From Tepidimonas taiwanensis (GTDB taxonomy: Bacteria; Pseudomonadota; Gammaproteobacteria; Burkholderiales; Burkholderiaceae_C), in the NCBI RefSeq assembly GCF_020162115.1, contig NZ_CP083911.1, positions 2,418,001 to 2,482,000 of the forward strand: DNA of 64,000 bases. The letters are read 5' to 3'. This document shows positions 1 to 10,394 of the stretch, piece by piece; positions within the stretch are counted from its first letter, which is position 1, and each line of letters opens with the position of its first letter. The notes beneath the pieces are model-generated. The model worked only from the letters and a program-made list of their open reading frames with translations, ran no database searches and was not told the origin of the DNA. The translations under genes and the position numbers were made by a program.

Positions 1-702
1 GTAAGCCGGAGACTGCGAACCGCTGCGGCGGAATTCGTGCAGCAACTCCGCCTCCAGGTGGTATTCGCGCACGTCCTCGCCGGCGCGGATCATCGCGGCG
101 CAGCGCTGCATCGCGCGGACGTGCGCGCGGGCGCTGATGCGCGCAGCGCGGCGCATCACGTCCAGCTCGTGTGCGTCTTTGACGAGCCGCATCTCGTCGA
201 GCGGACGGCACAGGTCGCGCTGCGCCTCCGGACACAGCACGCCATAGCGCACGCGCGCGCGCACCTTTTGCAGCCAGCCGTCGATGCGGCTCTCCAACCC
301 GGCGTGCGTGGCAAACGGATACCAAACGGTGTGGCGGTTTTCCAGCAGCGTCGGCAGCCGCGCGTCCAGCTCGTCCACGGCGTAGGCTTCGTCGATGCCG
401 AGCGCGGCGGGTGCCGCCTCGGGGCCCAGCCGGTAACCGTCCCAGATTTCGCGCTCGGCATCCTTGGGCTGGCAAAACAGGATCGCGCGCCCCTCGGCGG
501 TCAGCACCAGCCAGGCGTTCGGTTCGGTAAATCCCGTCAGGTAGTAAAAGTAGCTGTCGAAGCGGAACGGGTATTCGCTGTCGCGGTTGCGCAGCCGCTG
601 CGGCGCGGTGGGCACGATGGCGATGCCGCCATCGCCGAGCTGGGCGGCGAGCCGCGCGCGCCGTTCGGCATAAATGGGGAGGTTTGCAGTGGGCGTTGTC
701 AT
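1..702 (-). CDS. pepP: Xaa-Pro aminopeptidase, N-terminal part (partial)
   Basis: Reading leftward from an ATG at 702, the protein begins MTTPTANLPIYAERRARLAA and runs off the left edge after about 234 residues. The aminopeptidase P N-terminal domain is recognisable: residues around 40-60 contain the typical YPFRFDSYFYYLTGF stretch, followed by the linker into the pita-bread fold (MRRAARISARAHVRAM). The metal-binding catalytic residues of the M24 domain lie outside the window, so activity cannot be judged. PepP releases N-terminal residues that precede proline. It follows murU on the same strand after a 143-base gap and may share its transcript. Family assignment is from motif recognition and is strong. 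Confidence 0.9.
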   Translation of the reverse strand, partial: MTTPTANLPIYAERRARLAAQLGDGGIAIVPTAPQRLRNRDSEYPFRFDSYFYYLTGFTEPNAWLVLTAEGRAILFCQPKDAEREIWDGYRLGPEAAPAALGIDEAYAVDELDARLPTLLENRHTVWYPFATHAGLESRIDGWLQKVRARVRYGVLCPEAQRDLCRPLDEMRLVKDAHELDVMRRAARISARAHVRAMQRCAAMIRAGEDVREYHLEAELLHEFRRSGSQSPAY

Positions 703-845
703 GCGCGCATGATACGGGTGCCACGACCGACACATCTCACAGCGGTGCCCCGGTTTTCCGTCCGGGTGCCATGGGCATGGGATGCCGCCTCGGCGTTTGC
801 CGACGACACACGGGCTCCCTCTGCGGCGGAATCCGCTCCTGCGTG

Positions 846-1646
846 TCACGGCACCTTTGGGCGTGCGCCATGCATGTCGCCGCGGTTGAGTTGCGCCCAG
901 CGCTCGGGGGTACCGACGTCCGTCCACCCCCCTGACCAGATTTCGGCGGTCACGCAGCCCGCCGACATGGCACGCCGCAGCACTGGGGCCAGCGGTGCCC
1001 CGATGCCCTCGGGGTTACCGGGTGGAATGTCGCACCACGGCGGCAGGAACAACTCACGCCGCAGCAGGGCAACGGTGGCATATGTCCAGCGCGGACGCGG
1101 GTCGTCTGGGGCCAAGTCGAGCGCCCGGCCATCGCTGTCGAGCCCAAAGTCACCGCGCGGGTGGTGTGGCGGGTTGGGCACGAGCCACAGGTGCGCCAGC
1201 GCCCCACTCGCCACGAAACGCGCCCGCGCCGCGGGGTCGAACGCGAAGTCCGGCATGAACACGTCCCCCGCGGCCAACCAGAAAACGGGGGCGAGCCGCG
1301 GCAGCGCACGCGCGATGCCGCCCGCCGTCTCCAGCGCGCGGCCGAAGTCCTCGCCTTCCATGGAGTAGGTCAGCGCGACCGTCGCACCGTCCGAAGCGCG
1401 ATACGCGTCGCCCAGCGTGGCAGGAACCTGCCCGCCCAGCCACGCGGTGTTGATGAGCACGTGCCGCACCCCCGCGCGTGCGAGCGCCTCCAGGTGCCAT
1501 GCCAGCAGCGGCCTGCCGCGCACCGGCAGCAGCGGCTTAGGACACGTGTCGGTCAGCGGCCGCATGCGCTCGCCGCGCCCAGCGGCGAGCAGCATGGCCT
1601 GCGCCGGTTCCGCGGTGGCGGCAGTTTGACTAAAATCAATTGACAC
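846..1646 (-). CDS. murU: N-acetylmuramate-1-phosphate uridylyltransferase-like nucleotidyltransferase
   Basis: Sugar-phosphate nucleotidyltransferase of about 266 residues. The N-terminal signature LLAAGRGERMRPLTDTCPKP is the pyrophosphorylase G-x-G-x-R-x(n)-KP loop; WLAAGDVFMPDF supplies the second metal/nucleotide site. The length and the MRPLTD...KPLLPVRGRPLL pattern match MurU, which makes UDP-MurNAc in the cell-wall recycling bypass of Pseudomonas and Burkholderia relatives. The usual partner kinase AmgK is not adjacent. I chose the GTG at 1646. An ATG at 1595 would start the protein directly at the nucleotide loop, and an in-frame start at 1751 would overlap the divergent small gene. 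Glucose-1-phosphate or mannose-1-phosphate transfer cannot be excluded. Confidence 0.8.
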   Translation of the reverse strand: MSIDFSQTAATAEPAQAMLLAAGRGERMRPLTDTCPKPLLPVRGRPLLAWHLEALARAGVRHVLINTAWLGGQVPATLGDAYRASDGATVALTYSMEGEDFGRALETAGGIARALPRLAPVFWLAAGDVFMPDFAFDPAARARFVASGALAHLWLVPNPPHHPRGDFGLDSDGRALDLAPDDPRPRWTYATVALLRRELFLPPWCDIPPGNPEGIGAPLAPVLRRAMSAGCVTAEIWSGGWTDVGTPERWAQLNRGDMHGARPKVP

Positions 1647-1688
1647 GAGTCTTTTACCCTTTCTGACGATCAGCCGACGGAGACCGCC

Positions 1689-1829
1689 ATGGCCCACGCA
1701 GCCCCGACCGAAACCCAGCAAAACACCGATCCCGCCGAGGCGATCGTGCACGTGATCCCGTGGCTGATTCCGGTCGCAGGTGCCATTTTGATGTTCCTGC
1801 TCGCGTTCATCGCGGTTATGATGGCCTGA
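1689..1829 (+). CDS. Small single-span membrane protein (46 residues)
   Basis: ATG at 1689 preceded by GGAG at good spacing; stop TGA at 1827-1829. The first 20 residues are polar (MAHAAPTETQQNTDPAEAIV), followed by one hydrophobic helix of about 23 residues containing LIPVAGAILMFLLAFIAVMM that reaches the C-terminus. This is a short N-out/C-in or tail-anchored topology with no soluble domain. It is divergent from murU with 42 bases between starts, and a strong hairpin lies 66 bases downstream, so it looks like a monocistronic unit. I do not recognise a function. A clean ribosome site, coherent composition and a downstream terminator-like hairpin support a real gene. Confidence 0.6.
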   Translation: MAHAAPTETQQNTDPAEAIVHVIPWLIPVAGAILMFLLAFIAVMMA

Positions 1830-1895
1830 CGCCGCCCCGCCGGGGGCTGCTACAGCCCTTCGGACGCAGGGCTGGCCACTCCCCCACCCCGTTTC

Positions 1896-1929
1896 GACAC
1901 CCCGCCGGCCCCACGGCCGGTGGGGTGTC
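1896..1929 (+). terminator. Strong hairpin downstream of the 46-residue gene
   Basis: Arms 1896-1910 and 1915-1929 pair over 15 bases (one G-T pair) around the loop CCAC. Only a short T-containing tail (GTCGTTTCC) follows, so this is a terminator-like hairpin, not a textbook intrinsic terminator. Confidence 0.55.
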
Positions 1930-2251
1930 GTCGTTTCCGGGTGTGGCGACGCGGTAGTGCCGGGTACATTTTTCAGGGGCGCATCGCCCCATGCGCGTTT
2001 TGCATGATTTTGGCGACGAGTGTCAGCCCATCGTCATCGGCGCTTCATACAATGGTCCCACGGTCTCGCCAGCCCCTCACGCGTCCTGCGGCTCACCCGG
2101 CCGAGGATCCCGACCGGTGCTGCCGCGACACCCGCCAGCCCTGCGCGCGCGAGACCCCACCAACGCCACCATCGTGTAGACCGCCCCCGCACGGGCACCG
2201 CGTCTGGGCGCGCGCCGGCTGGGTCGGCGCTTGATTGCAAGGGTTTCCGCC
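1930..2251 (+). other. Non-coding leader region upstream of pckG
   Basis: About 320 bases between the hairpin and pckG. I see no convincing gene. A TACAAT box at 2048-2053 could be a -10 element for pckG, but there is no good -35 at normal distance, so a leader of about 200 bases is possible but unproven. Confidence 0.35.
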
Positions 2252-4123
<1,872 letters not shown>

Positions 4124-4129
<6 letters not shown>

Positions 4130-4163
4130 CGACCGCTTGTGGGGCATGACGACCGCTTTTGGG
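4124..4163. repeat. 20-bp tandem duplication at the pckG stop codon
   Basis: Two adjacent 20-base units (4124-4143 and 4144-4163) begin with the identical GCATGACGACCGCTT and differ at one position. The first unit contains the pckG stop codon and the second repeats it just downstream, which looks like a recent slippage or duplication event. Confidence 0.8.
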
Positions 4164-4349
4164 CTTAGGCAGCGAACATGGCGGTGTAACCACCGGGGCC
4201 CTGGCAGGGACGCAGGCTAAGCCGGCAGTGCGCTGCGGGCCCGCCCTCGCCACCCCACAACCTCATTCAACACCGCCCGGTGACGGGCGATGAGTCCGCC
4301 GGGTCGGCCATCCGCCGACAGCGTGGCTTGAGGGAGCGCGCCGCGCCGA

Positions 4350-4904
4350 TCAGATGTAGTACAAGGTGTAGCGCTGGTCGCGCGGGAAATTCACCGCCGT
4401 GTCGGCGACGTCCGCCACCTGCTCGCGCAGGCGGCCATCTTCCGTGCCCAGCCAATCGGGGCCCAGTGGCTCCAGCGCCCGCGCCCACGCCTGAGCTTGC
4501 GCCTCGGCATGCCGACGGGCCGCTTCGATTTCCGCGCGGATGCGGGCATCGGCACGCGCCAGCGCTTCCATACGGGCTTCGGCGCGCGCCTGAGCGCGAC
4601 GGCGCGCCCAAGCGTTGAGCGCCATTATCAATCGGTGCGCAGCGTGCCGGGCGGGCGACGCCAGCACCACACTGCCCAAAAAGACCACCGCCCACATCAG
4701 CACCCAGGCCGCAAACAGGTGTCCGTCGGCCCAGGTATCCACCAAACGGTCGGTCACCACGGCCAACGCCGCCACACCCGCGGCCAACAACAACGTGGCC
4801 AGCGCACGCGGAGCCACCGCACGGCGCGCGGCGTCGACAGAGCTTGCCGCCACACCGCTGGCAGTCGGCGCGGCGCTTGCACGGTTCATCGAAAGCGTCC
4901 CCAT
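4350..4904 (-). CDS. Two-helix membrane protein with Ala/Arg-rich helical tail
   Basis: 184 residues from an ATG at 4904 that has GGAGG seven bases upstream (start MGTLSMNRASAAP). Two predicted membrane helices (about residues 29-47 and 58-78: LATLLLAAGVAALAVV and LFAAWVLMWAVVFLGSVVLA) are followed by a long charged, alanine- and arginine-rich segment (residues about 90-150) likely to form a cytoplasmic helix or coiled coil. No catalytic motif is visible and I do not recognise a family. It is convergent with pckG and divergent from the LysR gene at 5013, with 108 bases between, so that regulator could control it. This is position-based inference only. Confidence 0.65.
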   Translation of the reverse strand: MGTLSMNRASAAPTASGVAASSVDAARRAVAPRALATLLLAAGVAALAVVTDRLVDTWADGHLFAAWVLMWAVVFLGSVVLASPARHAAHRLIMALNAWARRRAQARAEARMEALARADARIRAEIEAARRHAEAQAQAWARALEPLGPDWLGTEDGRLREQVADVADTAVNFPRDQRYTLYYI

Positions 4905-5012
4905 TGCTCGTCCTCCATCAATGCTGCACTGCAGCAACATTCCAGGCGCGTATCCTAGGGTTTTCACTAATGTGATGCAACTTTTGTTTTGTGATGTTTA
5001 ACATTCACGATC

Positions 5013-5984
5013 GTGATAACAAAGACGAACTTTCGCACCTTCGATCTGAACCTGCTGCGCGTCTTTGACGAGGTGATGGCCGAGCGCAATCTCACGCGCG
5101 CGGCACACAACCTCGCGCTGTCGCAGCCGGCTGTCAGCAACGCGCTGCGGCGGCTGCGCGAGGCGCTGGGTGACGATTTGGTGCGACGTTCGCGCCACGG
5201 CGTGGAGCCCACACCGCTGGCGTTGCAGTTGTGGCCGACGGTACGGCAAGCGCTGCAGCAGCTGCGCGAGTCGCTCACCCCCGGCCCGTTCGACCCCGCA
5301 CAGGCACAAGACGTCTTCGTATTGGCGATGGCCGATGCGACGGCATCGAAAATCATGCCGCGGCTGGTGGCGATTTTGGACCGCGAGGCACCGGGTGTGA
5401 CGCTGCGCGTGTTGCCATTGACCACGCGCGATCCGCGCGCGCTGCTGGAAGCGGGCGAGGTGCACCTGGCCATCGGGTACTTTCCCGGTGTGCTGGCCGA
5501 ATTGGGGGCCACGCACCTGCACGAGCAGGTGCCGCGCTTTTTGTCGCGCCGCCTCTACGAGGGCCACTACGTCGTGGCGATGCGACGCGACCATCCGCTG
5601 GCACGGCAGCGGCTCACGTTGGACGACTACTGTGCGGCGCGCCACTTGCTGGTGAGTTTTTCGGGGCGGCCCTTCGGGTTTGTCGATGAGGCGCTGGCGG
5701 CCATCTCGCGGCGGCGGCGCATCGTGCTGACGGTCAATCAGTTTTTTACCGCAGGCCAAGTGGTGGCGGCCTCTGACTTGCTGACGGTGCTGCCGCACCA
5801 TTTTCTGAGCAGCACCGGCCATGCGGCCGAGCTGGCGGTGCAGCCCCTGCCCATCGATGTACCGCGCGTGCATGTGGACATGCTGTGGCACCGGCAGACG
5901 GAGGCGGTCAGTGCCCAGCGCTGGCTGCGCGATGCCGTCGGGCGCGCGGTCGCGCAAGGTGCCATGGCCGCGGAGGCTCTCTGA
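5013..5984 (+). CDS. LysR-family transcriptional regulator
   Basis: 323 residues. The N-terminal winged helix-turn-helix is clear (FDLNLLRVFDEVMAERNLTR, then AAHNLALSQPAVSNALRRL), followed by a periplasmic-binding-fold effector domain. The FDLNLLRVFD...SQPAVSNALRRLR pattern is of the NodD/PcpR-like subgroup. It starts at GTG 5013 with no good upstream ATG. The stop overlaps the ATG of the metallophosphoesterase (TGATG), so the two are translationally coupled. It is also divergent from the membrane protein at 4350-4904. The effector is unknown. Confidence 0.9.
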   Translation: MITKTNFRTFDLNLLRVFDEVMAERNLTRAAHNLALSQPAVSNALRRLREALGDDLVRRSRHGVEPTPLALQLWPTVRQALQQLRESLTPGPFDPAQAQDVFVLAMADATASKIMPRLVAILDREAPGVTLRVLPLTTRDPRALLEAGEVHLAIGYFPGVLAELGATHLHEQVPRFLSRRLYEGHYVVAMRRDHPLARQRLTLDDYCAARHLLVSFSGRPFGFVDEALAAISRRRRIVLTVNQFFTAGQVVAASDLLTVLPHHFLSSTGHAAELAVQPLPIDVPRVHVDMLWHRQTEAVSAQRWLRDAVGRAVAQGAMAAEAL

Positions 5985-6874
5985 TGCGAATCCAGCTGCT
6001 GTCGGACCTGCACCTGGAGGCCAATCCGGACTTCGCCCCAACGCCCGCGCCCGACGCAGACGTGTTGGTGCTCGCCGGGGATATCGGCTCGTACCAGCAC
6101 AGCCGCAACGGCGCGGTGATGACGGCACCGGACTGGGGGTTGCGGCGCTTTTCGCCCTTGCCGCACTATGCGGGCTGGCCCACGCCCGTGTTGTTCGTGC
6201 CCGGCAACCATGAGTATGACGCACTGGACTGGGACGAAGCGCACACGGGCTTGCGCGCGGCGTGCGAGCGGCTGGGTATCGTATGGCTCGAGCGCGAGGT
6301 CGTGGTGATCGCGGGCGTGCGCTTCATCGGTACCACGCTGTGGAGCGACTACGACGCGCTGGCCGCCGTTCCCATGCAGCGACGCGGGCGCGTGCGCCCG
6401 ATTCGGGACCCCGCCGCGCACCGGTTGCACCAGCGCGAACGCGCCTTTCGGGCGGCGAACTTTTACCTGACGCAGATGGCCACGCGGCGGCACGGGCGGC
6501 TGTTCGACGCGGCTGCGATGCGCGAGGAGGCGCTGCGCTGCCAGGCCTGGCTGCGCGCGGCGCTGGCGCAGCCGTTCGACGGGCCGACAGTCGTCGTCAC
6601 GCATTTCGCGCCCTCGCTGCGCAGCGCGGATCCGCGCTACGGCGTGCAGCCCGGCACCGCGGGCTTTTGCAATGCACTGGACGACTTGCTGCCCCAGGCC
6701 GACCTGTGGCTGCACGGCCACCTGCACTGCCCGCACGACTACCGCGTCGGCCGCTGCCGGGTCGTGGCCAACCCGCTGGGATACGCGGACAAGGGCGAGC
6801 ACGCCGGGTTTCGGCCGCTGTGCGTGGTCGACCTCCCGGACGCGGCCACCCCCGCGTCTCCCCCTGCGCGATAA
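5984..6874 (+). CDS. Calcineurin-like metallophosphoesterase
   Basis: 296 residues with the full set of metallophosphoesterase motifs in order: SDLHLE (residues 7-12), GDIGSY, GNHEYD, VTHFAPS and HGHLH. These supply the Asp, Asn and His ligands of a dinuclear metal centre. No signal peptide, so it is cytoplasmic. Substrates in this superfamily range from phosphoproteins to nucleotides and cannot be deduced here. It is coupled to the preceding LysR gene through a TGATG overlap. The stop TAA overlaps a GATAAT box (6870-6875) that could be a -10 element for the HD-GYP gene downstream. Confidence 0.88.
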   Translation: MRIQLLSDLHLEANPDFAPTPAPDADVLVLAGDIGSYQHSRNGAVMTAPDWGLRRFSPLPHYAGWPTPVLFVPGNHEYDALDWDEAHTGLRAACERLGIVWLEREVVVIAGVRFIGTTLWSDYDALAAVPMQRRGRVRPIRDPAAHRLHQRERAFRAANFYLTQMATRRHGRLFDAAAMREEALRCQAWLRAALAQPFDGPTVVVTHFAPSLRSADPRYGVQPGTAGFCNALDDLLPQADLWLHGHLHCPHDYRVGRCRVVANPLGYADKGEHAGFRPLCVVDLPDAATPASPPAR

Positions 6875-6896
6875 TGATCGACAGGGGAAGCACGAC

Positions 6897-8117
6897 ATGC
6901 TCAAGCGCATCCGCGTCGAGGACGTCCGCCTCGGGATGTTCATCCACGGCTTCGCCGGTTCCTGGCTGGATCATCCGTTTTGGCGCAGCCGGTTCCTGCT
7001 CGACGATCCGCAGGACTTGGCGCGCATCCGCGCCAGCGCCGTGCGCGAGGTCTGGATCGACGTCGCGCAAGGTTCCGATGTCGAGCCGCAGGCACCGGTC
7101 GTCGCCCGGGCGGACACCGAGTCGGACGTGCCGACCGTCGAGGTCACCCCGACCGCGCAGCGCGACGTCCCCCCTAAAACCCAGGCCGAAGAGCTCAAAA
7201 GGGCCGCTCGGGTGCTCGAGAGTGCACGCGCCGCCGTCGTCGACATGTTCCAGGACGCACGGATGGGACGCGCCATTGATGCGCACGTCGCGCGCGCCGT
7301 CGTGGACGAAATCGCCGACTCGGTCACGCGCAACGGCGGCGCGCTCATCAACTTGGCCAGGCTCAAAACCGCCGACGACTACACCTATTTGCACTCGGTG
7401 GCCGTCTGCGCGCTGATGGTGGCGCTGGCGCGCCAACTGGGAATGCCCGACGACCAAACGCGCGCGGCAGGCTTTGCCGGGCTGCTGCACGACATCGGCA
7501 AGGCCGACATCCCGCTGGAGGTGCTCAACAAACCCGGCAAGCTCACCGAGGAAGAGTTCGCCATCGTGCGCGAGCATCCGCGCAAGGGCTGGGAGCGCTT
7601 GCGCGCCGCAGGCGTCTCGGACAGACACGCGCTGGATGTTTGCCTGCACCACCACGAGCGCATGGACGGCAAGGGCTACCCCGACAGACTGACCGGCGAG
7701 CAGATCAGCCTGATGGCGCGCATGGGGGCGGTGTGCGACGTCTATGACGCCATCACCTCCAACCGGCCTTACAAGGCGGGCTGGGATCCAGCCGAGTCGC
7801 TCAAGCGCATGGCCTCTTGGCACGGCCACTTCGACAACCGCGTGTTCCAGGCCTTCGTGCGCAGCCTGGGGATCTACCCGGTGGGTTCGCTGGTGAGGCT
7901 GTCCAACCAGCGCCTGGCGGTGGTGGTCGCGCAAAACCCCAGTCAGTTGCTCAAACCTGTGGTCAAAACGGTGTATTCGCTGCGCAGCCAGGAGCCGCTG
8001 GTACCGCAGCGCATCGACCTCAGCGCCGCGGGCTGCGCCGTCCAAATCGAGCAACGGGAAGACCCGGCCGTTTGGAAAATCCCCAACCTCGACGCCGTGT
8101 GGCAAGAGGAACTGTGA
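6897..8117 (+). CDS. HD-GYP domain protein, probable cyclic-di-GMP phosphodiesterase
   Basis: 406 residues. The N-terminal part (about 1-130) matches the DUF3391-type domain often seen before HD-GYP. The catalytic domain carries HSVAVCALMV, the metal-binding HD in LLHDIGK, the HHERMDGKGYPD GYP signature and SLMARMGAVCDVYDAITSNR. All core residues look intact, so hydrolysis of c-di-GMP is expected, affecting motility versus surface life. An AGGGGAAG ribosome site precedes the ATG at 6897. The neighbouring chemoreceptor downstream is consistent with a signalling role but is separated by 264 non-coding bases. Confidence 0.92.
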   Translation: MLKRIRVEDVRLGMFIHGFAGSWLDHPFWRSRFLLDDPQDLARIRASAVREVWIDVAQGSDVEPQAPVVARADTESDVPTVEVTPTAQRDVPPKTQAEELKRAARVLESARAAVVDMFQDARMGRAIDAHVARAVVDEIADSVTRNGGALINLARLKTADDYTYLHSVAVCALMVALARQLGMPDDQTRAAGFAGLLHDIGKADIPLEVLNKPGKLTEEEFAIVREHPRKGWERLRAAGVSDRHALDVCLHHHERMDGKGYPDRLTGEQISLMARMGAVCDVYDAITSNRPYKAGWDPAESLKRMASWHGHFDNRVFQAFVRSLGIYPVGSLVRLSNQRLAVVVAQNPSQLLKPVVKTVYSLRSQEPLVPQRIDLSAAGCAVQIEQREDPAVWKIPNLDAVWQEEL

Positions 8118-8381
8118 GCCGACCAACAGCACTAAAGGTCACTGCATCGCGAGACGGTGTCGATGGCGTGAGGCCAAGGGGTATCGTGACTGCGCATCGT
8201 CACCGTGCGCGCGCCAGTTCGGGTTTGTCCCCAGTGGCAATTGCACAACACGCTGCGACGCATTGCCCACTCGACGCTAAGATGGGACGGCATCGGGAGT
8301 GTGGTGTCAGCCCCGCGTCAGCCACGGCTTGCCCGCACGGCCTCATCGCTGGATGATCCACTACGCAAGCGCCGCAATACC

Positions 8382-10394
8382 ATGGCAACCTCCAGAAAAC
8401 TCAGCTTTCAAGCGCGCATTATTTTGCGATTGGGCACGGTTTTGGCGGTGGTGCTGGTACTGCTGCTGGGGCTGCGCCTGTGGTCGCAACTGTCCACGCT
8501 GGTGACGGATCGCGAGGAGCTGGTGCGGCTGCAGACCGCTCGCTACGCCAAAGAAGTCGAGCGCATCATGGACAGCGCCGCTACCACGGCGCGTGGCATG
8601 GCCGCGGCGCTGTACGCACTGCAGCGCGACGGCCGGGCCGATCGGGTCACGGCCAACCACATTGTGCGCGGTGGCGTCGAGAGCAATCCCCTGATCATCG
8701 GCGGCTCCACCGCTTGGGAACCCAATGCCTTTGACGGGCGCGATGCCGAATTCGTCAACGCCGACCCCACCCACGACGAAACCGGTCGGCTGATTCCCTA
8801 TTGGTACCGCAGTGGCGATCGCATCGCGGCGGACAAGCTGGTGGACTACGAAAAGCCCGGCGCGGGCGACTGGTACTTGCTGCCGCGGCAAACGCGCCGC
8901 CCGACCGTGGTCGAGCCGTACTTTTACCCAATCGAGGGCAAGGATGTCTTGATGACCACCTTCAGCCAGCCCATCGTGCACGAGGGGCGGTTTGTGGGGC
9001 TGACGACGGTGGACATCCCGCTGGACGGTCTGTCGCAGCGCATCGCCGAGCACAAGCTGTTTGAAACGGGCTACCTGACACTGGCCTCGCCCACGGGTGT
9101 GGTCGTGGCCGACCCCAACCCGAGCCGCAACGGCAAATCGTTGGCTGACGTGGGGTTTGCGGCCGAGGTGGTAGAGGCCGCCCGGCAAGCTCAGCCCGCC
9201 ATCCTGCGCGTGGGTGCCACGGTATACGTGGTGGAGCCGATCACGCTGGCCGACACCGGCGTGCGCTGGGCGGTCGTTGGTCAGGTTCCCCGTGCCGAAC
9301 TCACCGCCGCGGCTTGGCATGAGGTGTGGCGCGGTGCCGCGCTGGGCTTGCTGGCGATGGTCGTGGTGCTGGCCGTCATGGCGTGGGAGTTGCGCCGACG
9401 CGTCCTCGGACCACTCGGCGACGACCCCGCCGCCGTGGTGCAGCACGTGCGTCGCGTCGCCGCTGGCGATTTGACAGGCGCGGACTGGCAGCAACACCGC
9501 GTGCCCAACGGTAGCGTCGTCGAAGCCGTCTGGCAAATGGAGCAGCGCCTGGCGGACGCGATGGCCCACATCCGCGACGCCGCACAACAAGTGGCCACGG
9601 CCTCGGCCGAGATCGCCCAGGGCAACCGCGACCTGTCCAACCGCACCGAAAGTGCCGCCTCGAGCCTGCAACAAACCGCGGCCAGCATGGAACACCTCAC
9701 CGACAGCGTGCGCCACAGCGCGCAGTCGGCACAATCGGCCGACCAGCTGGCCCGCCAAGCCACGGCGGCGGCCCAGCGCGGGGCCGACACCGTGCGGCAA
9801 GTGGTCGACAGCATGCGCGGCATCGAAGCCAGCAGTCGCCGCATCGCCGACATCATTCAAGTGATCGACGGCATCGCCTTCCAGACCAACATCCTGGCAC
9901 TCAACGCCGCCGTCGAAGCAGCCCGCGCGGGAGAGGCCGGCCGCGGCTTCGCGGTGGTGGCTGGTGAAGTGCGCGCACTGGCCCAGCGCAGCGCCGAGGC
10001 TGCCAAACAAATCAAAGGCCTCATCGAGGACAGTGTTGCCTGCGTGCAGCAAGGGGCGTCCCTGGTCGAGTCCGCAGGGCAGGCCGTTGAGGCGATGGAG
10101 CAGTCCATCGCGCGGGTCGCCGGCCTCATCGCCGACGTCACCCATGCCGCGGCCGAGCAGAGCGACAACATCGGTCAGATCAACGCCGCAGTCTCCCAGC
10201 TCGACCAGGTCACGCAGCAAAACGCCGCGCTGGTGGAGCAGGCGACCGCCGCCGCGGAGAGCCTGCGCCAGCAGGCACAAGCCATGCTGGACATCGTGGC
10301 GCAGTTCCAGCTGCCCGCCACCGCGCAAGGCGGCAGCACCGCGACCCTGCCCGCCCCGGCCGCAGCAGCACTGACGCTCACGTCAAGGGCTTGA
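8382..10394 (+). CDS. Methyl-accepting chemotaxis protein with dCache-type sensor
   Basis: 670 residues. A first membrane helix (about 17-37, LRLG..VLAVVLVLLLGLRLW) precedes a periplasmic double-Cache sensor (WEPNAFDGRDAEF, DWYLLPRQ, EPYFYPIEGKDVLMTTFSQP). A second helix near 318-338 leads to a HAMP-like linker and the cytoplasmic signalling hairpin, with the conserved tip IAFQTNILALNAAVEAARAG. There is no CheR/CheB-docking pentapeptide at the C-terminus. dCache receptors often bind amino acids or small organic acids; the ligand is not deducible. The 3' end overlaps the convergent ArgP-like gene by 17 bases. Start ATG 8382 (MATSRKLSFQ); a longer upstream reading to 8205 lacks support. Confidence 0.93.
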   Translation: MATSRKLSFQARIILRLGTVLAVVLVLLLGLRLWSQLSTLVTDREELVRLQTARYAKEVERIMDSAATTARGMAAALYALQRDGRADRVTANHIVRGGVESNPLIIGGSTAWEPNAFDGRDAEFVNADPTHDETGRLIPYWYRSGDRIAADKLVDYEKPGAGDWYLLPRQTRRPTVVEPYFYPIEGKDVLMTTFSQPIVHEGRFVGLTTVDIPLDGLSQRIAEHKLFETGYLTLASPTGVVVADPNPSRNGKSLADVGFAAEVVEAARQAQPAILRVGATVYVVEPITLADTGVRWAVVGQVPRAELTAAAWHEVWRGAALGLLAMVVVLAVMAWELRRRVLGPLGDDPAAVVQHVRRVAAGDLTGADWQQHRVPNGSVVEAVWQMEQRLADAMAHIRDAAQQVATASAEIAQGNRDLSNRTESAASSLQQTAASMEHLTDSVRHSAQSAQSADQLARQATAAAQRGADTVRQVVDSMRGIEASSRRIADIIQVIDGIAFQTNILALNAAVEAARAGEAGRGFAVVAGEVRALAQRSAEAAKQIKGLIEDSVACVQQGASLVESAGQAVEAMEQSIARVAGLIADVTHAAAEQSDNIGQINAAVSQLDQVTQQNAALVEQATAAAESLRQQAQAMLDIVAQFQLPATAQGGSTATLPAPAAAALTLTSRA

